Shown here: in pieces, positions 8,776 through 15,871 of the stretch
Position numbering within the stretch: position 1 is the first letter of the stretch
Layout of the letters: each line of letters opens with the position of its first letter
NCBI GenBank assembly: GCA_025355965.1
Contig: JANXYR010000005.1
Coordinates: 1-52,505 of the forward strand
DNA: 52,505 nt
Reading direction: 5' to 3'
DNA from: Geobacteraceae bacterium
GTDB taxonomy: Bacteria > Desulfobacterota > Desulfuromonadia > Geobacterales > Pseudopelobacteraceae
Translations under genes and position numbers: made by a program
Notes under the pieces: model-generated
Databases searched by the model: none
Seen by the model: the letters and a program-made list of their open reading frames with translations, nothing else
Told to the model about the DNA's origin: nothing

Positions 8776-8952
8776 TTACTTTTTATCGACTTTCTTGATA
8801 ATATCTACCACAGTTTCACCGGCCACTATTTTTATCCGCCAGACTAGACCACATGCGCCACACTCTTTCACCGGCGAATGTTCAGCCGAAAAACCGTCTG
8901 AATGCATATCGATATCAACTTCTGTCCGACTGCCGCAATTCGGGCATTTCAT
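8776..8952 (-). CDS. Small zinc-ribbon protein
   Basis: This 58-residue protein contains two CxxC knuckles (CPNCGSRTEVDID and CGACGLVW) and ends in a basic tail (IIKKVDKK). The ATG at 8952 has GGAGG eight bases upstream; a longer reading frame exists but overlaps the aminotransferase end. No specific function can be assigned. It sits 31 bases downstream of the aminotransferase on the same strand and is probably co-transcribed. Confidence 0.75.
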   Translation of the reverse strand: MKCPNCGSRTEVDIDMHSDGFSAEHSPVKECGACGLVWRIKIVAGETVVDIIKKVDKK

Positions 8953-8983
8953 GGTGTTACCTCCGTTACTCTCTATAATCTGA

Positions 8984-10057
8984 CTATGCCAACTCCGGCA
9001 TAATAGTTGTAATCGCGCAAAAAAGCCCATCCAGATCGACACGAGTCATGTCACCCATGTGGGCGATACGAAACGTTTCCCCTTTGATCTTACCGTAGCC
9101 ATCGTCAAAAGCAAAGCCCGCTTCACCCAGATTCTTTTTCAGAGCGGCCAGATCAACCGCGCGGCTGTTGCGACTGCAGGTCAATGTCTCTGAGCGATAC
9201 GGTGCAGCTGGAAATGATTCGAAGCCTCGATCCTTCAACCAGCCGCGCACATAACCGGCAAGGTCGTTGTGGCGTGCCCAGCGGTTTTCAAGCCCTTCCG
9301 TAAATATGCGCTGCAATTGACAATCAAGTGCATAGATCAGCGAGATACAGGGGGTTGAAGGCGTATTGTTTTTGGCATCATTGGCGGCAAACTCCATATA
9401 ATCAAAATAGTAGCCGCGCCCTTCCATACCGGCTGCCCGTTGTAGCGCTTTTTCACTGGCAGTGAAGACAGCCAAACCTGGCGGGAGTGCTAAAGCCTTC
9501 TGTACTCCGAAGATACAGCTGTCGATACCGAGCTCATCGACTGGGATTTTGAGAGCGCTCATCGAGGAAACTGTGTCGACAATAAACATAACCTCCGGAA
9601 ATTTGCGCATGACTTCGGAAATCTCGGGCAGAGGGGACATGACTCCCGTGGAGGTCTCGTTATGGATCAAAGTCATACTGTCATATTTTCCAGTAGCAAG
9701 AGTTTGTTCAACAACCTCTGCGGTGACCGGAGTACCCCAGTCAAAGCGGATTGCGTCAGCATCCTTGCCGCAGCGTAGTGTAACATCGTGCCACTTGTCG
9801 GAAAAAGCGCCATTGCAGAAATTTGCGCAGCGCTTTCCGACCAGATTCCGAATTGCCCCCTCCATAACACCGAAGGCGCTCGAAGTGGCCAGAAATACTT
9901 TATCTGTTGTAAACATCATTTTCTTCAAACCGGAGGTGACTCGGCCATGCAGCTCGCCATACTCTTTCATGCGATGGCCTATCATGGGTGAAGCCATGGC
10001 TTTCAGAATGTCGGGGTGGACCTCAACCGGTCCGGGAATGAAAAGTTTTTTGTGCAT
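8984..10057 (-). CDS. Class V PLP-dependent aminotransferase (serine/alanine-glyoxylate type)
   Basis: This 357-residue protein begins MHKKLFIPGPVEVHPDIL, the typical N-terminus of alanine-glyoxylate / serine-pyruvate aminotransferases. IHNETSTGV, FIVDTVSSM (the PLP-ring aspartate) and GVQKALALPPGLA (the Schiff-base lysine) follow at expected positions. The ATG at 10057 was chosen because it begins the conserved PGP motif. The exact amino donor is unclear; in Geobacter relatives such genes are annotated simply as aminotransferases. It is the first gene of a two-gene unit with the zinc-ribbon protein. Confidence 0.88.
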   Translation of the reverse strand: MHKKLFIPGPVEVHPDILKAMASPMIGHRMKEYGELHGRVTSGLKKMMFTTDKVFLATSSAFGVMEGAIRNLVGKRCANFCNGAFSDKWHDVTLRCGKDADAIRFDWGTPVTAEVVEQTLATGKYDSMTLIHNETSTGVMSPLPEISEVMRKFPEVMFIVDTVSSMSALKIPVDELGIDSCIFGVQKALALPPGLAVFTASEKALQRAAGMEGRGYYFDYMEFAANDAKNNTPSTPCISLIYALDCQLQRIFTEGLENRWARHNDLAGYVRGWLKDRGFESFPAAPYRSETLTCSRNSRAVDLAALKKNLGEAGFAFDDGYGKIKGETFRIAHMGDMTRVDLDGLFCAITTIMPELA

Positions 10058-10402
10058 GATTCTTAACTCCGGCACTTGGAAATAGTGGTTACTCTGTGAA
10101 GCGATAAAGCTAGCAAATGGGGGGAATAAAGTCAAGATTCAGCAAAATATGCGGAAAATGAGTAAATCGAACCATTCTAAACGGGTTCTTCTCGATGTTA
10201 AATAGCTATTTTAAACTTAAAAAGATCAGGTTCAGAGCGGTGAGTAGAAAATGTGTATCAAATTATGCCAATTTGATAATTCCTGTAAAACCACCCAATG
10301 GATTATTGTATTCAATTATCTGTAATAATCTGTTGACAATATCTCTTATCACTCTTAAAAGTAAGGGTCTTTAAATTTAATCAGTTTCAAGGGGGAATTT
10401 CG
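10058..10402. other. Divergent intergenic region upstream of the dodecahaem cytochrome
   Basis: This AT-rich 345-base gap contains no convincing ORF. An imperfect dyad lies at about 10165-10196 (ATCGAACC...GGGTTCTTCTCGAT). I looked for a cyclic-di-GMP (GEMM) riboswitch, common ahead of Geobacter cytochromes, and saw none. Confidence 0.5.
10333..10361 (+). promoter_or_regulatory. Putative sigma-70 promoter of the dodecahaem cytochrome gene
   Basis: A perfect TTGACA (10333-10338) is followed after 17 bases by TAAAAG (10356-10361). The element is 41 bases upstream of the start codon, which has an AAGGGGGAA ribosome site. Confidence 0.5.
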
Positions 10403-11410
10403 ATGAATGGGCGGATTATAACCTTATTTGCAGCGGCTATTGTCATGCTGATGACGATCCCAGTGCAGGCCAAGGACTTCAAGTTCAATTTCAAAAACGC
10501 TCCAAGCGTTATCTTCAGCCACGATTCTCACCTTGCCAAGAACAAGGGCTGTAAGACCTGCCACAGTGCAATTTTTGATCTTTCCAAGAAGCGTTCCTAT
10601 TCAATGGCAGAAATGGAGCGAGGTCTTTCCTGTGGCGCCTGCCACAACGGCAAAAAAGCCTTTAGCGTTGCTACAGAAAAAGACTGTAATAAGTGCCATC
10701 GCGGCACTCCCAGTGCCATTGCCTATCGCATTCCTGCTGGTAATGCCATGTTCAGCCATGACTCTCACGTAAACGGCAGAGGATTTGGATGCAAGAGCTG
10801 CCACAGTTCTGGACCAATGCGACGTGGTGTCACCATGGCTGACATGGAAAAAGGCAAGTCTTGCGGTGCCTGCCATAACGGTAAAAAGGCTTTTACCGCC
10901 GCCGCAAATTGTGGTTCCTGCCACAGCGGCTTGACCACCAAGACACTTAAGTATAAGTCAAAATCTGTAACTGACGCAGTCTTTAGCCATGACTTCCATA
11001 CTCAGGCATATAAGTGTGGCGACTGCCACACCAAAATATATGACTACCGCCAAGGGTCTCGTAAAGCTACCATGGCCGCGATGGAGAAGGGAAAATCATG
11101 CGGTACCTGCCATGACGGCAAGACCTCTTTTGCCGTTTCCGGTGACTGTAACAAATGCCACACCGGCTATAAACCTACCAATTTGGTCTTCAAGGATAGC
11201 AGGGGTACGGTAGTCGGTTACTTCAGCCATGACTTTCACACCTCTGTCTACAAATGTAGCGACTGCCACACTAAGAATTTTCCATACGGTGGTAGTAAAC
11301 GGATGACCATGGTCGACATGGCCCAGGGTAAATCTTGTGGCGTTTGCCACGACGGTAAAACCGCCTTCTCCGTCAAGGCAGACTGCGCGAATTGTCACAA
11401 AAAACCGTAA
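10403..11410 (+). CDS. Periplasmic dodecahaem c-type cytochrome (four tri-haem repeats)
   Basis: After a signal peptide (cleavage near VQAKD), the 335-residue protein has twelve CxxCH motifs in four repeats of three: CKTCH/CGACH/CNKCH, CKSCH/CGACH/CGSCH, CGDCH/CGTCH/CNKCH and CSDCH/CGVCH/CANCH. Each repeat begins with FSHDxH, supplying distal histidines, and contains a MAxMExGxSCGxCHxGK core. This is the layout of tri-haem c7-type 'nanowire' cytochromes such as G. sulfurreducens GSU1996. The likely role is electron storage or transfer across the periplasm. A perfect 14-bp hairpin terminator follows, so it is monocistronic. Confidence 0.93.
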   Translation: MNGRIITLFAAAIVMLMTIPVQAKDFKFNFKNAPSVIFSHDSHLAKNKGCKTCHSAIFDLSKKRSYSMAEMERGLSCGACHNGKKAFSVATEKDCNKCHRGTPSAIAYRIPAGNAMFSHDSHVNGRGFGCKSCHSSGPMRRGVTMADMEKGKSCGACHNGKKAFTAAANCGSCHSGLTTKTLKYKSKSVTDAVFSHDFHTQAYKCGDCHTKIYDYRQGSRKATMAAMEKGKSCGTCHDGKTSFAVSGDCNKCHTGYKPTNLVFKDSRGTVVGYFSHDFHTSVYKCSDCHTKNFPYGGSKRMTMVDMAQGKSCGVCHDGKTAFSVKADCANCHKKP

Positions 11411-11431
11411 TACACATTTTTTATAAGTAGA

Positions 11432-11471
11432 ACAGAAAAGGCGCTGCCCGTGTAGGTAGCGCCTTTTCTGT
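11432..11471. terminator. Strong hairpin terminator, probably bidirectional
   Basis: A perfect 14-bp stem ACAGAAAAGGCGCT / AGCGCCTTTTCTGT with a 12-base loop lies 21 bases after the cytochrome stop. The A- and T-rich stem ends would give a T tract in either direction. Confidence 0.88.
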
Positions 11472-11629
11472 TCACTGTAACCACGCTCCTGCATCCCTGA
11501 AGCTCCAACCTAATACTTCAACGCGTCGACTCATTCTACTGCCTCCTGTAAGCGTTGCTCAATTTCATTGTAATAATCATAAAATCTTTTGCCCATATCC
11601 AATGCTGTGATTAGGTTTGATGGATTCAC
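11472..11629 (-). other. Two very small overlapping ORFs, possibly a gene remnant
   Basis: On the minus strand a 32-codon ORF (GTG at 11629 to 11531, with the helical-looking segment MGKRFYDYYNEIEQRLQEAV) overlaps by ATGA a 20-codon ORF (11534-11472, starting MSRRVEVLGWSFRDAGAW). The second has AGGAGG in front. They end exactly at the terminator hairpin. I do not recognise either. They may be real tiny genes or the decayed end of a larger gene. Confidence 0.25.
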
Positions 11630-11689
11630 TCTTTTTAAAGGAGCGCTCAAGAACTACGACCCTTTTCATCCGTTGTATCTGTTGTATTT

Positions 11690-11715
11690 GTGTTGCGCTG
11701 GCAATAATGCAACAC
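11690..11715. promoter_or_regulatory. Inverted repeat GTGTTGC-N12-GCAACAC (candidate activator site)
   Basis: This perfect 7-base inverted repeat is about 165 bases upstream of the sigma-54-like promoter at 11878, a usual distance for an enhancer-binding-protein site. The same half-site (TGTTGC/GCAACA) recurs at 11769, 15482, 19150, 19249 and 19259, all in upstream regions within this block. Confidence 0.55.
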
Positions 11716-11768
11716 CTAGTTATCTTATATTTCAATAACATATCGAGACAGCATCTCTCAGGATTACA

Positions 11769-11802
11769 GTGTTGCATTTGAAACAGATGCTATGTACAAC
11801 AC
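11769..11802. promoter_or_regulatory. Second TGTTGC half-site pair (wider spacing)
   Basis: GTGTTG (11769-11774) faces CAACAC (11797-11802) across 22 bases, about 80-110 bases before the -24 element. The spacing differs from the tighter sites, so only the left half may be real. Confidence 0.35.
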
Positions 11803-11877
11803 ACACCCAAAATACAAGCCAATATATAACCTGCTGATATTACATGGGTAAATATTATTTTGAAGGAGTGTTTAAAA

Positions 11878-11894
11878 TTGGCACGCTTGTTGGA
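11878..11894 (+). promoter_or_regulatory. Sigma-54-type -24/-12 promoter of the MKAK-cbcL operon
   Basis: TTGGCACG-CTTG-TTGGA matches the consensus TTGGCACG-N4-TTGCW at all conserved positions except the C of the -12 GC, which is G. It is 40 bases upstream of the ATG at 11934, leaving a short leader with GGAGAA in front of the gene. Confidence 0.6.
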
Positions 11895-11933
11895 ATATAA
11901 AACGATAGAAACGATGAATAACGGAGAATTCAA

Positions 11934-12245
11934 ATGGGTTCAGGAAAAGTAGCAGTACCTTATTATGGAAGTCTATATCGTGCTAGAGTAGGTTATGAAC
12001 GAATCTACTTTATTGTAAAGAATGGGCATGCAAAAGATAAAGATTTAGATGTAAGCCTTTGTGTATGGGACAACAAATCTGAGCCGACGTTGACCGGATG
12101 GCTGGAGCATAATGGTATAGAAAATCTTGTGTGTAGAGAAGAGCCGGGAAAAAGTATTAAGGATGCAATAATCGGTTTAGGCATCAATGTAATTAGTGGA
12201 TCTGATAATCATGCTTCCAGATTAATGAACAGCTTGCTCGTGTAA
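11934..12245 (+). CDS. NifX/MTH1175-like (dinitrogenase Fe-Mo cofactor family) small protein, tentative
   Basis: This 103-residue soluble protein starts KVAVPYYGSLYRARVGYERI. A strand follows (YFIVKNGH), then a helix-strand-helix-strand stretch (LTGWLEHNGIENLVC, SIKDAIIGLGINVIS). The order resembles the Nitro_FeMo-Co fold of NifX, NafY and MTH1175-type proteins, which bind metal-cluster precursors. The resemblance is by pattern only. It has two cysteines (LCVWD and LVCRE). It is the first gene after the sigma-54-like promoter, with a GGAGA site, and is followed by two tiny MKAK membrane proteins. Why such a protein sits in a respiratory operon is unexplained. Confidence 0.55.
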   Translation: MGSGKVAVPYYGSLYRARVGYERIYFIVKNGHAKDKDLDVSLCVWDNKSEPTLTGWLEHNGIENLVCREEPGKSIKDAIIGLGINVISGSDNHASRLMNSLLV

Positions 12246-12287
12246 CTAATTTTCGTAGTCAAAAACAACCAAAAAAGGAGACGTACC

Positions 12288-12440
12288 ATGAAAGCAAAAA
12301 GCAATTACTCAAGCCTGGTAGAAGAAACCGTAGCAAAGGGGACAATCGGTGGGATCGCAGTTGTAACTATTTTTGTCGGGTCTTTTTTCCTGTGGTCAGC
12401 CACCTGCCTAGGTGGTGCTATTGTAAGTCTTTTAAGCTAA
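12288..12440 (+). CDS. MKAK-family tiny membrane protein 1
   Basis: This 50-residue protein begins MKAKSNYSSLVEETVAKG and then has one hydrophobic helix (about residues 20-47, IGGIAVVTIFVGSFFLWSA onward). AAAGGAG precedes the ATG by seven bases. The N-terminus is shared with the genes at 12479, 18850 and 18438. There is no signal peptidase site, so the N-terminus is probably cytoplasmic or membrane-surface. I do not recognise a described family. By size and topology it could be a small accessory subunit of the cytochrome complex encoded downstream. Confidence 0.75.
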   Translation: MKAKSNYSSLVEETVAKGTIGGIAVVTIFVGSFFLWSATCLGGAIVSLLS

Positions 12441-12478
12441 TTCTATCTTGATAAACACAACTACAAGGGGGCATCACA

Positions 12479-12625
12479 ATGAAAGCAAAAAGTAGCTATT
12501 CCGATTTAGACGACAGGGCATATGTTGGCAAAGTTCTTACTGTAGCAGGTTTTTTTGCCGTAGCAGCAAGCCTTTCAGTTGCATGGCCTGCATTAAGCCA
12601 CATTGGTCTCAAATTCGTAAGTTAG
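12479..12625 (+). CDS. MKAK-family tiny membrane protein 2
   Basis: This 48-residue protein begins MKAKSSYSDLDDRAYVGK, then has a single hydrophobic segment (about 18-40, VLTVAGFFAVAASLSVAW) and a short tail ending GLKFVS. AAGGGGG lies seven bases upstream of the ATG. It is 38 bases after the first MKAK gene and is followed at once by a strong terminator, which would leave the two tiny genes more highly expressed than the cytochrome beyond it. Function unknown. Confidence 0.75.
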   Translation: MKAKSSYSDLDDRAYVGKVLTVAGFFAVAASLSVAWPALSHIGLKFVS

Positions 12626-12634
12626 TAGTTCCAT

Positions 12635-12669
12635 GAGACAGGGGGAAGTTTTTTCTCCCTGTCTTTTTT
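12635..12669 (+). terminator. Intra-operon terminator/attenuator
   Basis: GAGACAGGGGGA pairs with TCTCCCTGTCT with a minor bulge and is followed by TTTTTTA. It lies between the second MKAK gene and the transposase-like gene, so transcription of the cytochrome needs read-through or another promoter. Confidence 0.8.
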
Positions 12670-12720
12670 ACGTCTATTTACATGATGCACCAGATAAACG
12701 GACCAAATTGAGAGAAGAGC

Positions 12721-13482
12721 ATGATTATACAAGAAACAATTTGCCCTGCGTGCGGAAGTTTGCAGCACTACACGCTTAAAGACAATCGTTTACAATGTGC
12801 CTTTTGTCGCAAAAAATATACTTTGTCGAGCCATAGGAGCAAACTGTCACTGCAAATACTGGAACGCATTGCGCTAAGTTTTTGCCAGATGATACCCGCA
12901 ACAACAGCGGCGACGGAAATGGGACTAAATAGCAAAACTATTCAGAAATATTATGATCTTTTACGTAGAACCGTTTCCGATGCAAATGAAAAACAGGCTA
13001 TCAATAAGTTTGGCGCAGCGACAATAGATCCTGATCTTTTTTATAATTACACCGCAAGTAAAGGACTAGGTCCGGGTATAAAGCCTCTTTTATGCCTTGC
13101 TAAAAACTTGGATGAGATCTCTCTTCTTTTTGTCCAGGCTACACCCTCTGGCAAGACGGCTACTGCTGATAATAGAGATATCATTGGGTGGCTATACGCG
13201 AGGGAGCAGAAATCAATTGATTCCTTGGATCTGGATCGAATTCATTTTTTGTCAATTGTCGAAAATATTATTGTTGACGCCACCTCCCCATTTTGGATAT
13301 TTGCCAAAAAAGGGTTGGTTAAGTATCATGGCGGGTTTAGAAAAAATTTTTATCTGTTTATGCGGGAAATGGAATTCCGATTTAACAACCACAACAAAGG
13401 TTCAACGCTGGAGTATTTAGCCAATATATTGCAGGGAGATCTAAACAATACGGAAACAGGAGAAGACAATGTACAGGTTTAA
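12721..13482 (+). CDS. Degenerate IS1595-like transposase homologue, probably domesticated
   Basis: This 253-residue protein opens with a zinc ribbon (CPACG at 9-13, CAFC at 27-30), then an HTH-like region (TAATEMGLNSKTIQKYYDLL). It ends with a segment resembling the IS1595-family C-terminus (SPFWIFAKKGLVKYHGGFRK, then NFYLFMREMEFRFN). The catalytic signature is not intact: the usual ESYFGG-type motif appears as DPDLFYN and the Asn/Glu before FW is missing (ATSPFW). No terminal inverted repeats or target duplications are visible. The last 14 bases overlap the cbcL-like gene, so translation is coupled. It may now be a DNA-binding regulator; this is inference. Confidence 0.7.
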   Translation: MIIQETICPACGSLQHYTLKDNRLQCAFCRKKYTLSSHRSKLSLQILERIALSFCQMIPATTAATEMGLNSKTIQKYYDLLRRTVSDANEKQAINKFGAATIDPDLFYNYTASKGLGPGIKPLLCLAKNLDEISLLFVQATPSGKTATADNRDIIGWLYAREQKSIDSLDLDRIHFLSIVENIIVDATSPFWIFAKKGLVKYHGGFRKNFYLFMREMEFRFNNHNKGSTLEYLANILQGDLNNTETGEDNVQV

Positions 13483-15313
13483 TCTAGGATTCATACTTTT
13501 GGTGTTTGTTTTTATGCTTAGCCCGGTTTCAAGCTTTGCGGAAAAAGGAATGGCTGTCGACCCTATGGATTGTCTTGGCTGTCATAGCGATAAAATCTCT
13601 GCAGCTAGTTTTGGGGCCTCACCACACGGGAAAAACGGTTGTACAAGTTGCCATCTGGAGGGGACCAATCTTCTCCAACATATGACTAGAAGTGTAAAAC
13701 TTGAAAAGGTAAACTGCTCCAGATGCCATCAAAAAGAGTTTGCAGAACATGCGGGTAGTGTTCATCTGGTGAAGGGGGTTTCCTGTACTAGCTGTCATTC
13801 GTCAATTCACGCTATTACAAGTTGGAAAAAAGACAAGAAACAGGTAATTCAGAGGTGCATCGAATGTCACCCAAAAGAAAAAGAATTTGTGACATCAGTA
13901 CATGGCAAGGCGATTCTTGGCGGCAGTAAGGATGCTGCAGATTGTAGTGACTGTCACGGTCTGCACCAGATCAAAAAGATTCAAGGGCCGGAAACCAATG
14001 AAGGGCGCATGTTCCATACATCGGTCTGTATAAAATGTCACGCCGATGAAAAAATGATGGAACGAAATCACGTTAATCATACTGCCGTTGAAACATATCT
14101 GGAAAGTTATCATGGCAAGGGTTACCGGCTTGGCTTTCCCGAGCGTGCAGCGGGATGCACAGATTGCCATACTTCGCACAACATATTATCTAAGGAAGAT
14201 GTTGCCTCATCGGTTAACAGCAAAAATATTGTGAGTGCCTGTGCTACGTGCCACAAAAATGCTACTGTACTATTTTCCAAATATTATTCCCACGGCAACC
14301 ATTCGGACCGCAAGAATTATCCGATTCTTTATTATACTTTCATAGCAATGACCGGGCTTCTGGTCGGGACTTTTGCAGTTTTCTGGGTGCATACCCTGCT
14401 CTGGATGTTCCGTGGTTTTGTTGAAAATCGGGAAAAGCAGACCGCACTTATGGAAGGTCGTGTCCATCATATACCTGAAGGTAATAAACTCTATTACCGC
14501 TTTCAGAAACGCCACATATTCCTCCATTTGTCGGTTATCATCAGCTTTTTGGGATTGTCTTTAACAGGGTTGCCATTAAAGTTCAGCGATCAGCTTTGGG
14601 CAAAGACCTTTATGTCCTTTTATGGCGGGGTTCATTATGCCGGCTTGATTCACCGTGGCTGTGCAATTCTCACATTTTATTACTTCCTTGGTGCACTGTT
14701 TATGAGCATCGACTTCCTCTTCCTTCGCAAAGATATTAAGGGCAATTTCTTGCAAAGGATGTTCGGCCCTGATTCTCTTATGCCTAATTTCAGGGATATA
14801 TTCGATGTTATCGGTATGGTCAAATGGTTCTTCTTCAAAGGTGATAAGCCGACCTTTGAACGTTGGACATACTGGGAGAAATTTGATTTTATCGCTGTCT
14901 TCTGGGGTATGTTTGCCATCGGTGGTTCCGGCTTGATGCTTTGGTTCCCAGAATTTTTCGGAATGTTTTTGCCGGGTTGGGCGTTGAATGTCGCTACCAT
15001 CATCCATTCCGATGAGGCACTTTTAGCAACAGGTTTTATTTTCACTGTTCACTTCTTCAACACTCATGGTAGACCGGAAAAGTTCCCAATGGACTTTGTA
15101 ATATTTAACGGTCAGATGTCAAAAGAAGAGTTCATCGAGGAGCGTGGCGACCAGTGGAAAAGGCTTGAAGAACTTGGTGTAACTGAACAGTTTGCCGTGG
15201 AAAAACCAAGCGGCGTACTATATGACTTTTTCTTCAAAGGATTCGGTTTTGTAGCTGTCTTTACGGGGTTATCGTTAGTTTTCTTCATGTTGTATGCATT
15301 TCTTTCAAAATAG
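13469..15313 (+). CDS. cbcL: CbcL-like fused nine-haem cytochrome c / cytochrome b menaquinol oxidoreductase
   Basis: A signal peptide (ending near SSFAEK) leads to a periplasmic domain with nine CxxCH motifs (first CLGCH, last CATCH, residues about 34-262). A membrane domain of several helices follows (starting YYTFIAMTGLLVGTFAVFWV; then HIFLHLSVIISFLGLSLTG, GCAILTFYYFLGALFMSI, and a final helix near residue 595). Histidines in the helices suit b-type haems. This is the architecture of G. sulfurreducens CbcL, the inner-membrane quinol oxidase used with lower-potential acceptors. ACAGGAG precedes the ATG, which lies inside the transposase-like gene. A terminator follows. Confidence 0.88.
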   Translation: MYRFNLGFILLVFVFMLSPVSSFAEKGMAVDPMDCLGCHSDKISAASFGASPHGKNGCTSCHLEGTNLLQHMTRSVKLEKVNCSRCHQKEFAEHAGSVHLVKGVSCTSCHSSIHAITSWKKDKKQVIQRCIECHPKEKEFVTSVHGKAILGGSKDAADCSDCHGLHQIKKIQGPETNEGRMFHTSVCIKCHADEKMMERNHVNHTAVETYLESYHGKGYRLGFPERAAGCTDCHTSHNILSKEDVASSVNSKNIVSACATCHKNATVLFSKYYSHGNHSDRKNYPILYYTFIAMTGLLVGTFAVFWVHTLLWMFRGFVENREKQTALMEGRVHHIPEGNKLYYRFQKRHIFLHLSVIISFLGLSLTGLPLKFSDQLWAKTFMSFYGGVHYAGLIHRGCAILTFYYFLGALFMSIDFLFLRKDIKGNFLQRMFGPDSLMPNFRDIFDVIGMVKWFFFKGDKPTFERWTYWEKFDFIAVFWGMFAIGGSGLMLWFPEFFGMFLPGWALNVATIIHSDEALLATGFIFTVHFFNTHGRPEKFPMDFVIFNGQMSKEEFIEERGDQWKRLEELGVTEQFAVEKPSGVLYDFFFKGFGFVAVFTGLSLVFFMLYAFLSK

Positions 15314-15351
15314 AAAATTGATTATATCTTTTAATTAGTAGCCTATTTACG

Positions 15352-15388
15352 GGGGTGCCGGGTAATAAAACCGGTACCCTCTTTTTTA
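15352..15388 (+). terminator. Rho-independent terminator after the cbcL-like gene
   Basis: GGGTGCCGG pairs with CCGGTACCC (one G-T pair) around an AT-rich loop and is followed by CTTTTTT. It ends the 11934-15313 unit. Confidence 0.88.
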
Positions 15389-15481
15389 TTATTGAGTGTA
15401 AACAGTAGGTTAACATTTTAAAATCAAAAAATATGCTCATATATAATGAAAAACATATAAATGCCTGTTTGATGGTGCTAT

Positions 15482-15508
15482 GATGTTGCAGTTATCTTAT
15501 GCAACATC
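15482..15508. promoter_or_regulatory. Inverted repeat GATGTTGC-N11-GCAACATC
   Basis: This perfect 8-base inverted repeat lies 51 bases upstream of the gene at 15560. No -24/-12 element was found downstream of it. A weak sigma-70-like TTGATG / TTATCT pair overlaps it, so the site could mediate autorepression of the regulator unit. Confidence 0.5.
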
Positions 15509-15559
15509 TTTACATAATTTATCCACAAGTTTGAGTAAGAGATTTTAAGGAGTATTTAT

Positions 15560-15829
15560 ATGGTAAAGAAATCACCTGATCTTTTCCTTTCTATAACGGC
15601 CTTCGTCCTGTACATCGTCGGGGGCTTCGGAATTTTTGGGGGTATCGCACTTATCGCCATCATGGGAGAACAAGACCTTTTTGGCTGGGGGAGTGCTAAA
15701 ACCATTGGCTACCTGCTGATTTGTACTGGTGTATGTTTTTCCATCATAGGAGTTCTTTTTCTCAGGCTTGTCAGAAACAGGACTAATACTCTACTCAGCC
15801 AAAGTTCAGCATCAAAAGAAAATCCATGA
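15560..15829 (+). CDS. Small two-helix membrane protein
   Basis: This 89-residue protein has two hydrophobic helices (about 11-34, ITAFVLYIVGGFGIFGGI onward, and 48-70, TIGYLLICTGVCFSIIGVLF) and a polar C-terminal tail. TAAGGAG precedes the ATG by eight bases. It lies just upstream of the sigma-54 activator and is probably co-transcribed with it, possibly as a membrane sensor partner. I do not recognise the family. Confidence 0.7.
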   Translation: MVKKSPDLFLSITAFVLYIVGGFGIFGGIALIAIMGEQDLFGWGSAKTIGYLLICTGVCFSIIGVLFLRLVRNRTNTLLSQSSASKENP

Positions 15830-15871
15830 TACTGCTTGATACGGAAAATCTATTCAAACGGACTATTGAAT

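Noticed and set aside
10140..10402. Cyclic-di-GMP (GEMM) riboswitch before the dodecahaem cytochrome
   Set aside because: The conserved GEMM core and tetraloop receptor pattern are not present; only a weak dyad is seen.
11577..11777. 66-codon minus-strand ORF through the palindrome region
   Set aside because: Low-complexity Cys/Gln/Ile composition, no ribosome site, and it overlaps regulatory palindromes; a different frame gives the more plausible mini-ORFs.
12721..13482. A currently active insertion sequence
   Set aside because: No inverted terminal repeats or target-site duplication, degenerate catalytic motifs, and coupling to the cytochrome gene.
15482..15560. Sigma-54 promoter for the two-helix protein / activator unit
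   Set aside because: No GG-N10-GC element with correct spacing lies between the palindrome and the gene; the nearest TGGTGC/TTGC pair is two bases too long.
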